Shown: positions 39,801-52,917 of the stretch, piece after piece
How the letters are laid out: the number at the start of each line of letters is the position of its first letter
Position numbering within the stretch: the first letter of the stretch is position 1
Assembly: GCA_034687125.1 (NCBI GenBank)
Contig: JAQGBZ010000264.1
Coordinates: forward strand, 23,778 to 87,777
Reading direction: 5' to 3'
Length of the DNA: 64,000 nt
DNA from: Neelides folsomi
Taxonomy: Eukaryota > Arthropoda > Collembola > Neelipleona > Neelidae
Notes under the pieces: model-generated
The model's input: the letters and a program-made list of their open reading frames with translations, nothing else
The model's database searches: none
What the model was told of the DNA's origin: nothing
Translations under genes and position numbers: made by a program

Positions 39801-42800
39801 AATCATCATTGGTTTGGCATTGCCGTGCTTGAAAGGAAATTATTTTTTTAGAAGCTTCAAGGTGTCAATTTAATTTATTTTAATTCTAAATTTTCTTTTT
39901 ACGTCAATTATACGTTTTTGTCATTTTTGTGACACCTTGTTTTAAATGCTAGCGCCAACGCCCAATGACAACTTAATTAAGGCTTAATTGCACATTTATT
40001 GTTATAAATATTTTCTTTCTGTTTTAGATTGCTCGGAGATATCAAAATTCGCATGCTTATGTCAACGCTGGATTTCTATTCAAATTGGACCCCAAGAGGA
40101 ATTTCAGCATTAGAGAAAAACCATCAATTGTTTATGGAGGCGTTAATCCAAATTTTGTATGATAATAATGCTTTTGACAATCTGGAATTATGGAATGTAT
40201 GATTTTAAGAATTTAAATTGTTATAAATTAATTTTTACACTTTTAGGTTCACGGAGCTGGAACTGAAGTTTATTTAGTTGGTAAATTCCTCGGAGATGAA
40301 AAATGCTTAAAGGGAGCTTTGGATGTTCTTGACAAAGAAGTAAATCCACAAACGCTTCCACATGAAGGATCTAAAGAATTTCTCAAAGGACTCACACAAT
40401 CTTTATTTTACAAAGTTATTCCATACAAAATAAAAAATGATTATTTTTATACAAAAAGCATAAATATTATAAGGTTAACATTAATTTAACATTATTAGTT
40501 AACTGTAAGTAAATAAAATTAAATTAAGTTAAAGTTAAATTTCACGCATGTAATATTTTATGTTTTATTCGATTTGTATAATTCCAGTTTGTTGTTGGCG
40601 TTCTTGGGCCAAAATGTAGCAAAAGAATTGAATCTGCTGGGAACGATCTTGAACATTTGGTTACGCGAGCAAAGCAAAGTTATGAAATTGAAAAAAGTGA
40701 TTTTCCACTTTATCAACCAATTGCTAAATTAGAAGGACTCATTCAAGCATCAGGTTAATTATATTTAATTAAGGATATTATGCTATTAAATAGATATAAT
40801 TAATTGAATCTAAATGGTCGAATAGGAGAAGCTGAATATCTTAATGACATTAATCCTGAAATTGGAGAACTTTTTGGAGTTTTTATTTTGAGTCAAGTTG
40901 CTAATGCAGATTTGAAATTAATAGATTTTACGAATGCTCTTGTAAGCAATTATAATAATTTGTAAATTAGTAATAATAGTTAATAGTAGTTAATCATAGC
41001 TTAGTTATACTAATTAAAAATGTTAATGTTGAATTGTGAATAAAATGAAAAGGTTTTTCGTATTTTTTGAAATAGAAAATTCCAGGTGTAGTGGCATGCG
41101 TTTCTGCAAAGGACATTCCTGGTGTTAACGACTATATGACATTGGCATTTATTCCGTCAATGCCTGAAGAAGTAATAATTGCTTTATATAGTAATTAGTA
41201 ATAAAACTAACTTAACTAACATTAAATTATTAGTAAGGTTAATGTTAATTTTTAATTTAGTTATTTGCAACAAAAAAGATTATATGCGCGGGCCAATCAT
41301 TAGGAATGATCGTCGCAGAAAATAAAGAAATTGCATGTAAAGCCGCGAAACTTGTCCGAGTTGAATATGAAAACATTAAAGCACCAATCATTCATCTAAA
41401 AGCTGCGCTTTTGAAAGCAGAAACCGAAGGAAACCTTCAAGATTTTAAAATGGAAACTAAAAGGAGCGAATTTGTTGGAGGATTTGAATCAACCCGCGTT
41501 ATCACTGGAGAGATGGAAATGAATAGTCAATATCATTTCCAAATGGAAACTCAATCAGCTCTTTGCATTCCAACAGAAGACGGCTATGACATTTATTCAG
41601 CAACTCAATGGATTGATCAAATACAAGTCACCGTAGCAAATGTTTTAAACATCCCGCAAAATAGGTTTATTAACGCAATATTTAATTAATATAGGATTTT
41701 AAAATTACCATAAAGCAGGATAATTTTAAAGAATTTTAAAAATTATATTTTAGTTTGAACATAAAAGTGAAGAGAATTGGCGGGGGCTATGGAAGTAAAA
41801 TAACACGTGCGTCTCAAGTTGCGTGCGCGGCAGCTGTCGCAGCTTTTAAAACTCGCAAACCTGTGAGGGTCATTTTGGATTTGGAAACTAATATGAATTT
41901 GATTGGGAAGCGCCATCCTTACTTAACCAAATACGAGGTAATTAAAATTCAATTAAATGATTAAATGTAGATTAAACTAATTTTTTAAATAATTAAGCTT
42001 ACAAATAGTTTATTGTCACAATTTAAGCTAATGCCTAAATTAAATTATTATTTTACAATAGGTTGGTTTCGATGAAAGTGGAAGAATCACAAAATTGAAA
42101 AGTGATATAATCTGCGACACCGGTTGCCATCCAAATGAACCAACGGCTCTTTTCGCAATGCTTTCAACTCAAAGTTGCTATGGAGCTACAAACTGGGATA
42201 TCACTCCAACTAATTTAACAACAAATACCGCTCCAAATACTTATTGCAGAGCTCCTGGTATTAAACAAAATAAGAAAAGTTATTAAATCATATTTAATCA
42301 ATTAAATTATATTTTGTCAATTAACAAATAATTGTTATGTAGGAAGTACACGAGGCGTTGCATTGATTGAAACCATAATGGAACACATTGCATTTGAGCT
42401 GAAAAAAGATCCTTTGGAAGTTCGAATGGCAAATTTAATAAAAGAAGGAGATCCCATTTTTGCAATTGGTGTCAATTTCGAAGGGCCCAATTACATTCCA
42501 GATATCGTAAAACAATTGAAAAATGACGATTTTGATGCGAGAAAACGATTTGTGGAGAATTTCAATCAAGTTCTAAATAAATTGAACCATAATTATAATA
42601 ATTATAAATATATACCTACTTAATTAATATTTACAACTGAAAATATCCACAATGTTTAATTGTAATTAATGGTGGTTTTTTGTTATAGACAAACAGGTGG
42701 ATCAAACGTGGAATTTCCCTCGTGCCAATGAGATATCCTTGTCATTATTTGGCAATTGGATTCACTGTGTTTATTGCAATTTATCCCCGTGATGGAACAA

Positions 42801-44238
42801 TTTGTGTTACCCATGGAGGGATTGAAATGGGCCAAGGAATAAACACAAAAGTATATTATTATTAAAATTTTAAATTCTCAAAATTAATAAATATTCATAA
42901 ATTCAAATTGATAGTTAATTTGGTTATTATTTATATAAAAATATTTTCAATAAGGTTGCACAAACCGTTGCTTACAAGTTGAATATTCCAATCGACTTGA
43001 TCAAAATCAAACCAACAAATAATTTGACAGGAGCAAGCAATTTTTTATCTGGCGGAGCAACCACAAGCGAACTTTGCTGTTATGTTAGTTTTATTCAAAT
43101 TAGCTCAATTAACATTAAAAATATTTTATAAATTTTAAGTTTTACTTAATTACTATTTTTCTATTGGGCGGCAATGAAGGCGGCAATGAAGACATGTGAC
43201 ATTTTGATTGAAAGAATGTCAGAAGTCAAATCCAAACTTGACCATCCAAATTGGCTAAAACTCCTCGAAGAATGTCATAAAGAACATGTGGATTTAACGG
43301 CTTCTTATATGTATTTAAAATCCCCTAATTAGAGTTTATCATTAATTCATTAAGCTCAAACTATTATAATTATAATTAAAGATTTAAATTTTAAATAAAG
43401 GATGAGCGCTAAAGACGGTCTTGTGCCTTATGATGTCTGGGGCGTAAATGTTACTGAAGTGGAAGTTGACATCTTGACCGGGGAATACAAAGTATGAAGA
43501 AGTTTATAATTTAATAAATATTATATTGTAATATACAATCAAAATAAGCATTATTTTATTAGATTATTAATTAAATTTTAAAATAATTTTAGATTTTGAG
43601 ATCTGATGTGATTGAAGACGCTGGGAAAAGTTTGAGCCCAGAAATTGATATTGGACAAATTGAAGGAGCTTTAATGATGGGATATGGAAATTGGACAACG
43701 GAGAAAATAATTCATTGCGGAAAAACTGGGAAACTTCTTACAAACAGAACTTGGGTATTTCATTAAATTATAATTTGTGTTAATTATTAAATGAATTATA
43801 AATTATTATAATTAAAAAATTTTTTACAATTTTTGGGAATTCCAGACATATAAACCACCAATGGGAAAAGATATACCAGAAGATTTGAGAATAACTATAA
43901 TGAAAAATGTTCCGAATCCACTTGGTGTTTTGCGGTCAAAAGGTCAAATATATCCAAATCTCAATGATTAAATAGAATGAATTATAATTTTTTAATTTTT
44001 ATTCAGCCACTGGGGAACCTCCACAATGTTTATCAGTTTCAGTTGTATTTGCTTTAAAACAAGCAATTACATCAGCAAGAAAAGATTCAAATAATGAAGA
44101 ATTCTTCCAATTGGGTAAGAAATTCAATTTGAACTTAGAATTGTAAATAATCTTTTATTGTTTAAATTAGATGGTCCAGTGACTCCTGACGAAATTTTCA
44201 AATTATCGCTCTCTTCAAAATCACAATATTCAATTTAA
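36852..44238 (+). CDS. AOX: Aldehyde oxidase (molybdo-flavoenzyme), insect type
   Basis: Twenty-six exons: 36852-36877, 36999-37069, 37233-37408, 37542-37702, 37809-37968, 38769-39006, 39125-39348, 39460-39562, 39734-39861, 40028-40156, 40247-40414, 40588-40753, 40826-40941, 41076-41171, 41261-41664, 41754-41937, 42062-42257, 42343-42569, 42689-42850, 42955-43083, 43180-43310, 43401-43491, 43593-43754, 43846-43942, 44007-44114, 44171-44238. They give 1306 residues. Two 2Fe-2S sites ([11 protein letters not shown] near 62; [10 protein letters not shown] near 131 with ICRCTGYRP near 172), an FAD domain ([15 protein letters not shown]), and the Mo domain ([35 protein letters not shown] with the catalytic Glu). 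The xanthine-oxidase Glu of GGKETR is Ile here and the FRGFGGPQ loop is replaced, so it oxidises aldehydes rather than xanthine. Cytosolic; needs molybdenum cofactor. Confidence 0.95.
38007..38672. repeat. Hairpin/TIR-bearing insert in the 800-bp AOX intron 5
   Basis: This intron is ten times longer than its neighbours. It starts near CTATGGGATGATCATCGCAC and ends with a hairpin at 38628-38672 built from AAAAACGAGCC, GATGATCATC and GGGCTCGTGTTTTT, so ATGGGATGATCATC recurs inverted about 630 bp apart. No ORF of note. Probably a non-autonomous element, family unknown. Confidence 0.5.
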
Positions 44239-47200
44239 CAAAACATTTGCCATTGTTGTCTGTTAAAATCATAAATTTAGTTAAATATTTAATTCACACA
44301 ATAATAAAATGAGTTTTTTTTATTTAATCTAAAATATGTTTATTTAAAATTTGTAGAGTGTTCTTTTAATTTCAATGGAAATGTTAATAAATTTAAATAG
44401 AATTTCTTGATCGATTTCTAAAATCGAAGGACAGAAATTTTTTGCAATTTCTTCTCATTTTCCTCACATGTATTGGGTTGTTATCCTTCATTAGAGGTCT
44501 AATTAAATACGCAGAACCACCCCCCCCCCCCCCCCATATTCCGCAAAATTCGTTCGAAGTAGTGAAGTAGAAAATACATCAATACAGTCAGAGGTCGACA
44601 AAAAGAGGTGGGTGTGTACCAGGGAGTGGAGTTGGGATTAATGACTCAATATAAAATTTATGATACAAAATATGAAACTTACATTATCTATACATAATCT
44701 ATAAAAATATACCAACTGTATATAAGAAAATATATAATTATTATCGTATTAATAATTGTCGTACTATATTTAAATAGAAATTAATATATCAGTAAATTTT
44801 ATGTAGTGGTATATTACAGTTAATTATTAACTTTAAGTAATATTGGCTTAAATGAGTAAGCGATACAAAGATATATAAATATATTTAATATGTCATATGG
44901 GATCTTGGTGATTCAGCAAAGTGGAGTAAAATTGTATAAGAGGAAAGGAGCCGTAGGGAAAAGATAGACAGGATGGCGAAATTTCCCCCAACACTTTCCG
45001 ACAGAAATCTCCTGAGCTGAATTCCCCTCACGGAGATCCAAGAAGGAATTTTGTATCTGGAGAAGATAAGACCAATTAGACCTTTCTTCTTTACCAACCG
45101 AGGAATAAAAAAATAACAGCGTGTTTAATGGGCTTAGGTGTTCCGGTGACTTGATAACTCAAAGAGCCACCGAGCCAATCCGCCACATCTCTCCAACATC
45201 CCTTTTGACCTTTCACCTCCTCAAACTTCATCGAGCAATGATGCAAAAGGCTTTCGGGACCTTATTGAACTTCTACTGGTATAGATATAATATTCATTCT
45301 AACTTGTGCCCATACATACCTAGTAGATTCTCATCTGATAATAGCTGAAATATTACAAATTAAATTATCAAACATATTTGATCAATGATGATACATATAT
45401 ACCATATATAAGCATGTATGTACTAAAAGCCATGCGAGAAATTCGATCTATGAAATAAAACCAACTTGTACTTAAATTTTTAATTTCAATAAATTTGAAA
45501 AGTAATATCCTCAATGAAATATTATGTGTGTGCGTATTATAAAATTATCAATTTATTAAATTGAAATAAATTTATGTCCTTTGAGAGGAATTACACAATT
45601 TGAAAATTTTCTCACGCGCACCACAAGTTGAGCTTTCTTTAAACTTCCCGCATTTCCAGTAGAATGCATTTATGCTCTTTATGGTTCAAGATGGGTCTTT
45701 AGTGAAGGTTTAGGAGATTCCTTGTTAGATGACAAAGGCTGAATATCCAGATTGGGGGAGCGTCTATTAAAACTACGTTAATAAAACATTAAATTCAAAA
45801 GATGAATAAACCCTCGAAATTCTTCCTATTTGCTCGCTCCTGTATTTAATACACAAGCGGATATCTTGTCAAGTTGAAGTTGGGGATTGAAATTCCCGAT
45901 TTTGTGTATTTACCTCAAATGCACATTGTAAGATAATGCAGATCGGTTTAAATATTTATTACAAATACATGCACAAAGATGTGGAAGAAAGGGAGCATTT
46001 TGGATTGAAGTATTTAAGAAAAGGGAAACCTTCGTGGCCATATGCTGTCAAAGTCAATTCCCACTTCTCTAAATACACTTTGATGCGTGGAAAATAGGGA
46101 TGGATATGCAATATATGGAGCATATAAACGAAATCCGCTTTGCGACTTACTTATCTCCCCTCATCAGAAGGTTGGTATTGAATTTCAACGTTACAAGTTA
46201 CAACGTCATTATATGATGATTATTTCTGACTCCTCCAATAATACAATTTCCAATATTCCTCACTCGATAATCATCCATATATATCCCATTCTTATACCTA
46301 CTTATACAAATGTACAAAGTACATATATGAGTACTGATAGAAGTTACTTTTAATACTTAACACATAGTAAATGTATCGGCGTGTATTTTAATATTATGGA
46401 AATACATGATTTGGGCCATGGAAGTAACGGAGTTTTCGTTTGTTATAAATTTGTCATTTATGATTCATTCAATTATTATTCTTTGTCTCCAGCAGTCGTG
46501 TAATTTTTGTCTCTCAAATAAACCGTTAACTTTCTCTTTTCTCAAATTGACCTTTGACCTTTCATTTTCCCGATTCGTTTTCACTGGGAGTTTGAGTTAG
46601 GGAACTTTGAGAATTAGCCGAAACAATAAATAATTGTATTAACATATTCTTATATGAAAATTGCCCAACCTTGAAAATTGCTATTTCTTATATGTTCAAC
46701 TAATATCTACTGATATACATATTTTATACGCTTTTAATATTATTGAAGCATTTTGTATTCCTACAGACTTGAATATACTATATTTTTATATTGTGGAATT
46801 AGAATCGTTTTAAGCTTTATATTGAGTATTGGCATTATAAAGAAAGAGCTGCATTAAAAAGAATTAGATAATAAGGGTATACCTATGAATAGCAAAGTGA
46901 AGTATCGAAGATTGTTCAAGTTATATGAAATTATATGAACTGGTCATATAATTCTTCAAATAATATTCCCAAGTCCAAAAAATGTGTGATTTCACAGCTG
47001 AAAGTAACTTTCGGGTTTTATGGAATTACCAATTAAGGTTGGAGGGATATTATGTTATCAAAAGTGTATTTCCCCACTCGCCTGTCCATCTTATCTCTAT
47101 CTGTGTAGTAATAAAAGCTCGTCAATGCTCCCCTTCAGCTACGAAGATTTGCACAAGGGCGAGAATTGGGAATTTCCGAACCCCTGAATAGTTTTCTATT

Positions 47201-48576
47201 GCTTTCCCTTACGACCCTTTTTCTCCATCAGCACCATTTTCTTATCCAAACATATGGAGAGATTTCCCTTCAGTCTTCCCCCAAACATTATTCTTTCCAT
47301 CACCAAGATCTTCGGAGGGAGGAGATAACTTTCAAGTTGACTTCATTTACAAACATGTGTTTTCTGCATTTACAAGGACATGTGTGAAATGTATGGGATT
47401 CAAGAAGATGCATGGGATATAAAAGATGCAGAGATGCGTCTATAAAATACTGATAAACTTAAATTCAGTACTTGTAAGATGTGAATAAAAATGGTTGATT
47501 TGATATATTGGAATAGTATTTTGCTCATTTTACTTTCCTCTTCCATCTTTTACAATGGTGGGGAAGACATGAAGAGAGCGGATGGAGAAATGGAATAAGA
47601 AAATGGTTTTTTGGTTTACAATACACAAGGAGGACTCGAAGATAGATAGACTTCATGTCATTGAGTTGTTTGAAAATTAAAAAAACGTTGATTATTCCAT
47701 TTTGGAAAATATTTTAAATGTTTCCCCATTAGTTGGCATTTTTAACATTAAAATCATAAATTGAAGGTTGTAGTTTGTAGTCAATAAAGTTATTAATTTA
47801 AATTGCTCAATAACTGAGGACGAGTTCAGAAAAATACCGAAAACTTTTTGCACCTCAATTCAAAAGACGATATTTAAAAAATCCAAGTCCAAAAAAGAAT
47901 GAAAAAATGTCATAAGGCTACGAATACTTAATTTGCATTTATTTGCATTTATTAATAAAAAAATTAACTACTATGAAACGTATTCATAAAAGAATCACTT
48001 TTGATTTTTATTATAAGTTATAAGCATTGTGAGAAATTTTAAAAATTCTCAGGGGTTTTTGTGAATTCTAATATGATTATAAATACAATTACTAATACCA
48101 TCATAAGTAATTTGAGCGAATATTTTCCTATTCGAATATATTATTTGAATTCTTTGATATATATCTTATATATGTATAAATAGTAAATCTCAAATGTCCC
48201 GAATCAAAGGTACTTTATTGTCAATAACTCAAATAGAGATTTCAATGACTAAATCATAATATACCTATTTAAACAAAACGTTCGTTTAAAAGTTCCAGCG
48301 AATATTTTTAACAAAAAATATCAAAATTATAGCCAATAATCGAATATATTCGACTGGTTGAATCGATTCGAGTCCAATTTTTTTTAAAATCAATTTTTAT
48401 TCACCACTGGCTCCTTTGCATACGCCACTGGATAATTGGATGTATTTAATTTAAAAATCCATTACCAGTAAGTTAATAACATAAATCCAGCTTATGTACA
48501 TATATATACATGTATAAGTTACTAATGTTATATAACACTCATGGTAAAGTAATTAATCTTTTAATTCGAGATTCAT
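44239..48576. other. Gene-poor 4.3 kb with higher-GC islands and a 16-base C run
   Basis: The run of 16 Cs lies at 44520-44535. Less AT-rich islands at about 44885-45340, 45600-46200, 46400-46620 and 46980-47400 carry only short ORFs in several frames with no domain. 46505-46615 resembles part of 33355-33460, including TTGACCTTTGACC. No gene could be built. The islands may be regulatory DNA or remnants of old inserts. Confidence 0.4.
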
Positions 48577-48584
48577 TATAAATA
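48577..48584 (+). promoter_or_regulatory. TATA box of the defensin-like gene
   Basis: TATAAATA lies 96 bp before the ATG, in a good position for a start near 48608. Consensus match only. Confidence 0.6.
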
Positions 48585-48679
48585 GCGAAAACACAGATTG
48601 CGAATTCTTGAAACTTTTTTTTTATTAACAAGACATTTGTAGACTTCATTCAATTGTTTGTTAGATTTAAAAAATCTCA

Positions 48680-49774
48680 ATGAAGAAAATAATCATATTC
48701 TGTTTTTTCCTGTTTCTTACAGGAGGTAAATTTTAAATTTAATTGAAATGACCTTATCACAATTCTTATTTTATAAAAAATTATTTTTTATAACTGTAAT
48801 TAATATTTTATGAGAAATTTATACGAATTGTACAAAATAAAATCATTAAAGTTATTATACCAAATAGAAATGATATCCAGAAAATCCAATTTAAATTTAA
48901 ATATTACAATGCTAAATTGTTTGAAATTAAAATAAGTTATATAATAATAATTATATTATATTATATTATAATATTATAATATAATAAAATAAGGAAGACG
49001 TTTTTATTAAAAGCTTTTTTTATTAACAACTGTATTTAAATGTATATTTAATTAAATATTGTTCAAGCAATGACTTTTATACTTTGTAATTAAGCTATGG
49101 ATTAAACTATAATAGATTATTTATTAATAGGCAATAGACATTTTATTCATCAAGATTTCATGTTTTATATTTTTTGTTTAGCAAATGCAGGTGGATTTGG
49201 AGCTGGAATTCCATTTAATTGTCCTGTACCTGGATCAAATTTGAGCGTAGTTGCCTTACCATGCAAAGACGATTGTTTTTCTAACCATGGAGCTATAAAT
49301 GGAGCATGCGACTTAAACCAAAATTGCATTTGCGAATATAATTACAACGTTTCAGCTACAGGTGTACGTGAACTATTTTGTACAACTCTAAAGATTGTAC
49401 TTTGAATGGATGTCAATGTTCGACTGAATCAGAATCAGAATTTTTCAACAACATTTGTTTGGGAGACTGCACTTGCAATCATGGAGGAGGACCTGGTTCA
49501 TATTGTGACTATAAAGTAAAGAAATGCTTCTGTCCACCAAATGCAAACGTAAGTAATTTTGATATATCTTTCAAAAAATTATAATAATTCATGCTTAATT
49601 CATTAATTGAAAATTTATTTTTATTTCCAGTGGACCCGATCAGATTGCTTAGCTTTTAAATTATTGGCAAATCCCGGTAATTATTCTTCAGGTTTTGAAG
49701 ATATGATTAAACAAATTTTAGATAGGCAAGCTTTATTAAAAACAATTATTTCAATTGTATCTTCAGTTGGTTAA
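48680..49774 (+). CDS. Secreted protein with two tandem CS-alpha-beta (defensin-like) domains
   Basis: Exons 48680-48725, 49182-49361, 49394-49548 and 49631-49774; 525 nt, 174 residues. A signal peptide (MKKIIIFCFFLFLTGANA) is followed by a GFGAGIPFNCP start like that of arthropod defensins. Domain 1 has the six-Cys pattern with CKDDC (CxxxC), GAC (GxC) and CIC (CxC), the last three with spacing x5 and x1 as in defensins. Domain 2 repeats it: CLGDC, GSYC, five residues, CFC. The final 48 residues are an amphipathic tail without cysteines. Likely an antimicrobial effector exported to haemolymph or gut. The intron between the domains is only 32 nt; retaining it ends translation soon after domain 1. 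CS-alpha-beta assignment is by cysteine pattern. Confidence 0.8.
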
Positions 49775-50159
49775 ACAATTGAACAAAACAAAAACTTACA
49801 TAATTCACCCTTATTGGGTTAAATTCTTAAAAAAATTACAATGAACAAATTGAATTCTCACTAGTGAGTCATCAAATCAGTTAAGCCATAAAAGATATTC
49901 AACTCATTATAAAAAATAAAAATACTTAAATGTTGAAATATTGGGTTCTCGTTAGTTTTAAAATAAATTAGATTAAAATAAAATTATAAATACAATATAA
50001 AATGAAGTTTATTAAAATCACTTTGTTAAGATCTTGGATTTCCATTTTATCTTTAAATATACTTTGCAATAATCTTGTAATGAATGCATTTGATGAATAA
50101 AATTCATTGCAATACAAAAACCTCATACCATTCATATAACTATAACAAGTTTAAACTTA
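49775..50159. other. Defensin 3' UTR and intergenic DNA
   Basis: AATAAA-type signals near 49915; no other feature. Confidence 0.35.
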
Positions 50160-50440
50160 CACATGAGAAAACACAATGAAGAAAAACCATTTATGTATGT
50201 AAATCTACATAAATATTGTTAGAAATTTTTCACAATGAAAGGGCATTTAGATAATCATATAGAATTTATACAGGTGAAGAACCCTTAAAGTGCAGAAAAT
50301 TTTCTTCCCGATATAAACGTAATTTGGATAAGCACATACGATTATGTACATAGTTGAGAAAAATCTAACAATTGCACTATTTGCTAATATTCATCAAATA
50401 ATAAAGGAAATTTAATTAAGTACACGAAAAGGCATATAAA
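50160..50440 (+). pseudogene. C2H2 zinc-finger relic, second
   Basis: Fragments of finger sequence in shifting frames: HMRKHNEEKPF, GHLDNH, then (I)YTGEEPLKC without its second Cys, RNLDKHIRLC and stop. At least three small indels separate them. Old, decayed zinc-finger array. Confidence 0.6.
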
Positions 50441-52917
50441 ATATGCAATAAAAGCTTAAAGCTTATTGACTGTTCTTTCTCAACTCATCAAATTGTCAAT
50501 TGTTTTTAAATACATAATTATGCAAAAATATTTTTAATCAATGGTTATATTTTGTTAACCTCAATTATCATATAATATTTTAATGATATTAAAAGTTTGA
50601 TCCGCCGCTCTTGATAATCATCAATTATGAATCATTATAAGGTGGTGCAATATTTATTTAATTACATACTATATTTATAATTTGTAATATTTATGTACTT
50701 GAGTAATTCGACCAGTATAAGTATGTAATTGGATTTGAAAAGCCAAATAAGATGATTTGTCTTTTAATTATATCAAGAAATATTATCAATGTTTTATGGA
50801 ATTATTAAAAATAAAAATAAATGAAAAAGTTTTAATATTTGCCACTTAAATATAATAATTAACTTTAAATATTAAAATTGATACATATTCATATCAAAAG
50901 CTTATTAAATTCATAGCTTTGAATCAACTCTAACTCTGAAAATCATTTGAATGAATTGTAATTGTATATTTGAAAAAGTCATTTGGCATCGAAATTGGTT
51001 TCCTCATTTCTTCCCTCCGGATCAAATCGAGAAAGTGTAAAGGAGAATCTGAAGAATGATCAGAATTTGCAAGCAGGGGAGTTAATGAAACCTGTTCAGG
51101 GAACAATTTATAGAACCTAATTTTTTTGTTGCTCTCATTACTCCCAAAGTCGGATGGTTCTTTTTCTTTGCTGGTAGGGAAAGAAATCTCTCTCGGCATT
51201 TGAACTCCCTTTCTTCTCCTCCGCTGGAATAGTTGGTAATCATTACTTTAAGACACTCCTCTGTTTTGCATTTCATGAATCCAATTTCACATGGTGTACA
51301 TGGGGAGTTGGGCAAATATTAAAACCACTTGGAGCCTCTCAAAAACTTTTCTCAAATTTAACCAACGTGGAACATAAAGGAACAGAATGAGGAGTTCGAA
51401 GATGCCCAGAAACAGATTCATGGGCTCTTGGAATTGATATATCTCTCATACGCTCACTTCAGCTCTAAACGATACTTACATACTTTATACCATACGAACC
51501 TTTATACTAATATATATGAACCTTTATAACATATGAACCATTACATCCCACATGTAACAAAATATTTAAAATTATCCAAAAATTCTTCATACAATAATTC
51601 TCTCTGTATAAATACTTGTCTAAGGAAACCTTTTTATATACCGTCATATAGGAAAATCTTTGGAAAAATATAGCAAATAAATATATTAATTTATTTAGAA
51701 CATTTTGATATGAAAAATATTTTAAAATACTCAAGAACATTTACATATGATTTTTCATTTAATATGTAACAATACAATATAAGAGACAATATAAGACAAT
51801 ATAAAAAATAATAAATATTAAAAAAGTAAAGGAATGTGAGAAAGTATAGGAAGAGATAGAATAAGGGATTAAAGTAAATCTGTACGAAGTGATGGGTGTT
51901 TTGCATGCGACGTTCCTCCATCCACATTGTTCCAAAAGAGGAGGCGGTCGGGTGGGAAATTATTTTCTTTGGGAAAGCCATAAACAAAAACGGGAAACTT
52001 TGGCAAGTTGTAAAAAAAGAAACACATGGGTGGATGGAAAGTCCAAAATTCTGTCTTATCTCCCTGCTACATGCCATCTTTCCAACTTCCCGCTCTGCGG
52101 TGGAACTCAAAACAAAGGTACACCCGGATTCGGATTTACCCCCAAAATTATAAATTCAAAATCCAGAAGAAAAATCCTGAGCGGATCAGAGATTGATATG
52201 AAATCGATGGGGTTTTGTAAGGGGAAAAGATGAGAAAAACTTTTTACTGCTTCCCGCTCTCAATTTAATGCACGCACACAATTGGGAAATTCATAAGGAA
52301 ATATGACAAGTGAAAGGACAAGGTAAATTTCCTATGTATAAAAAATATCAAGAGCAGTATTTTGTAATTTTACATATATATATTTACACAAATACAGAAT
52401 ATTACATATATGTGGGTATGTAAAGTAATATTAATATTTCTATTTTACATTTGTATATCATGTTTATTCATGTTTTCACATCATATATTTATTGATATAT
52501 CCAAGATACTTATATCTTGCTTATATCTATGTTTATACATATGCATTTATGTATGTATAGATGATGTATGTAATAGGTATGGAAGTATTTATTCATATAT
52601 TTATTTTATATTTAGTTATATTTTATATTTAGTCTTCCAAATCATCTCCTTTTGGATCCATTTTATATTTAAGTAGTAAGCATATGGGGGGAGAAAATGA
52701 AGGGAAAATCTATTAGTTTAAGTCATCAGAATTAATTTTATATTAAGATATTATTAATTTATTCTGTATTTCTATTTATTGTATTGCTTAAAAGCTAAAA
52801 TATGAGTAAATCATGAAAAAATGATAATAATTTATAAATAATTGTAAGCTCATATATGCAACAAAATAATATTTTATTTTTACAAATAAATTAATGGAAT
52901 TTTAAAATATTTTTTAA
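50441..52917. other. Gene-poor 2.5 kb with higher-GC islands
   Basis: Islands at about 50930-51460 and 51880-52330 contain overlapping short ORFs on both strands, none with domains or partner exons. The rest is AT-rich with ATATAC tracts. No gene supported. Confidence 0.4.

Noticed and set aside
51889-52233. 114-codon plus ORF in a GC island
   Set aside because: Competing ORFs of similar length exist in other frames and on the other strand; no domain or splice context.
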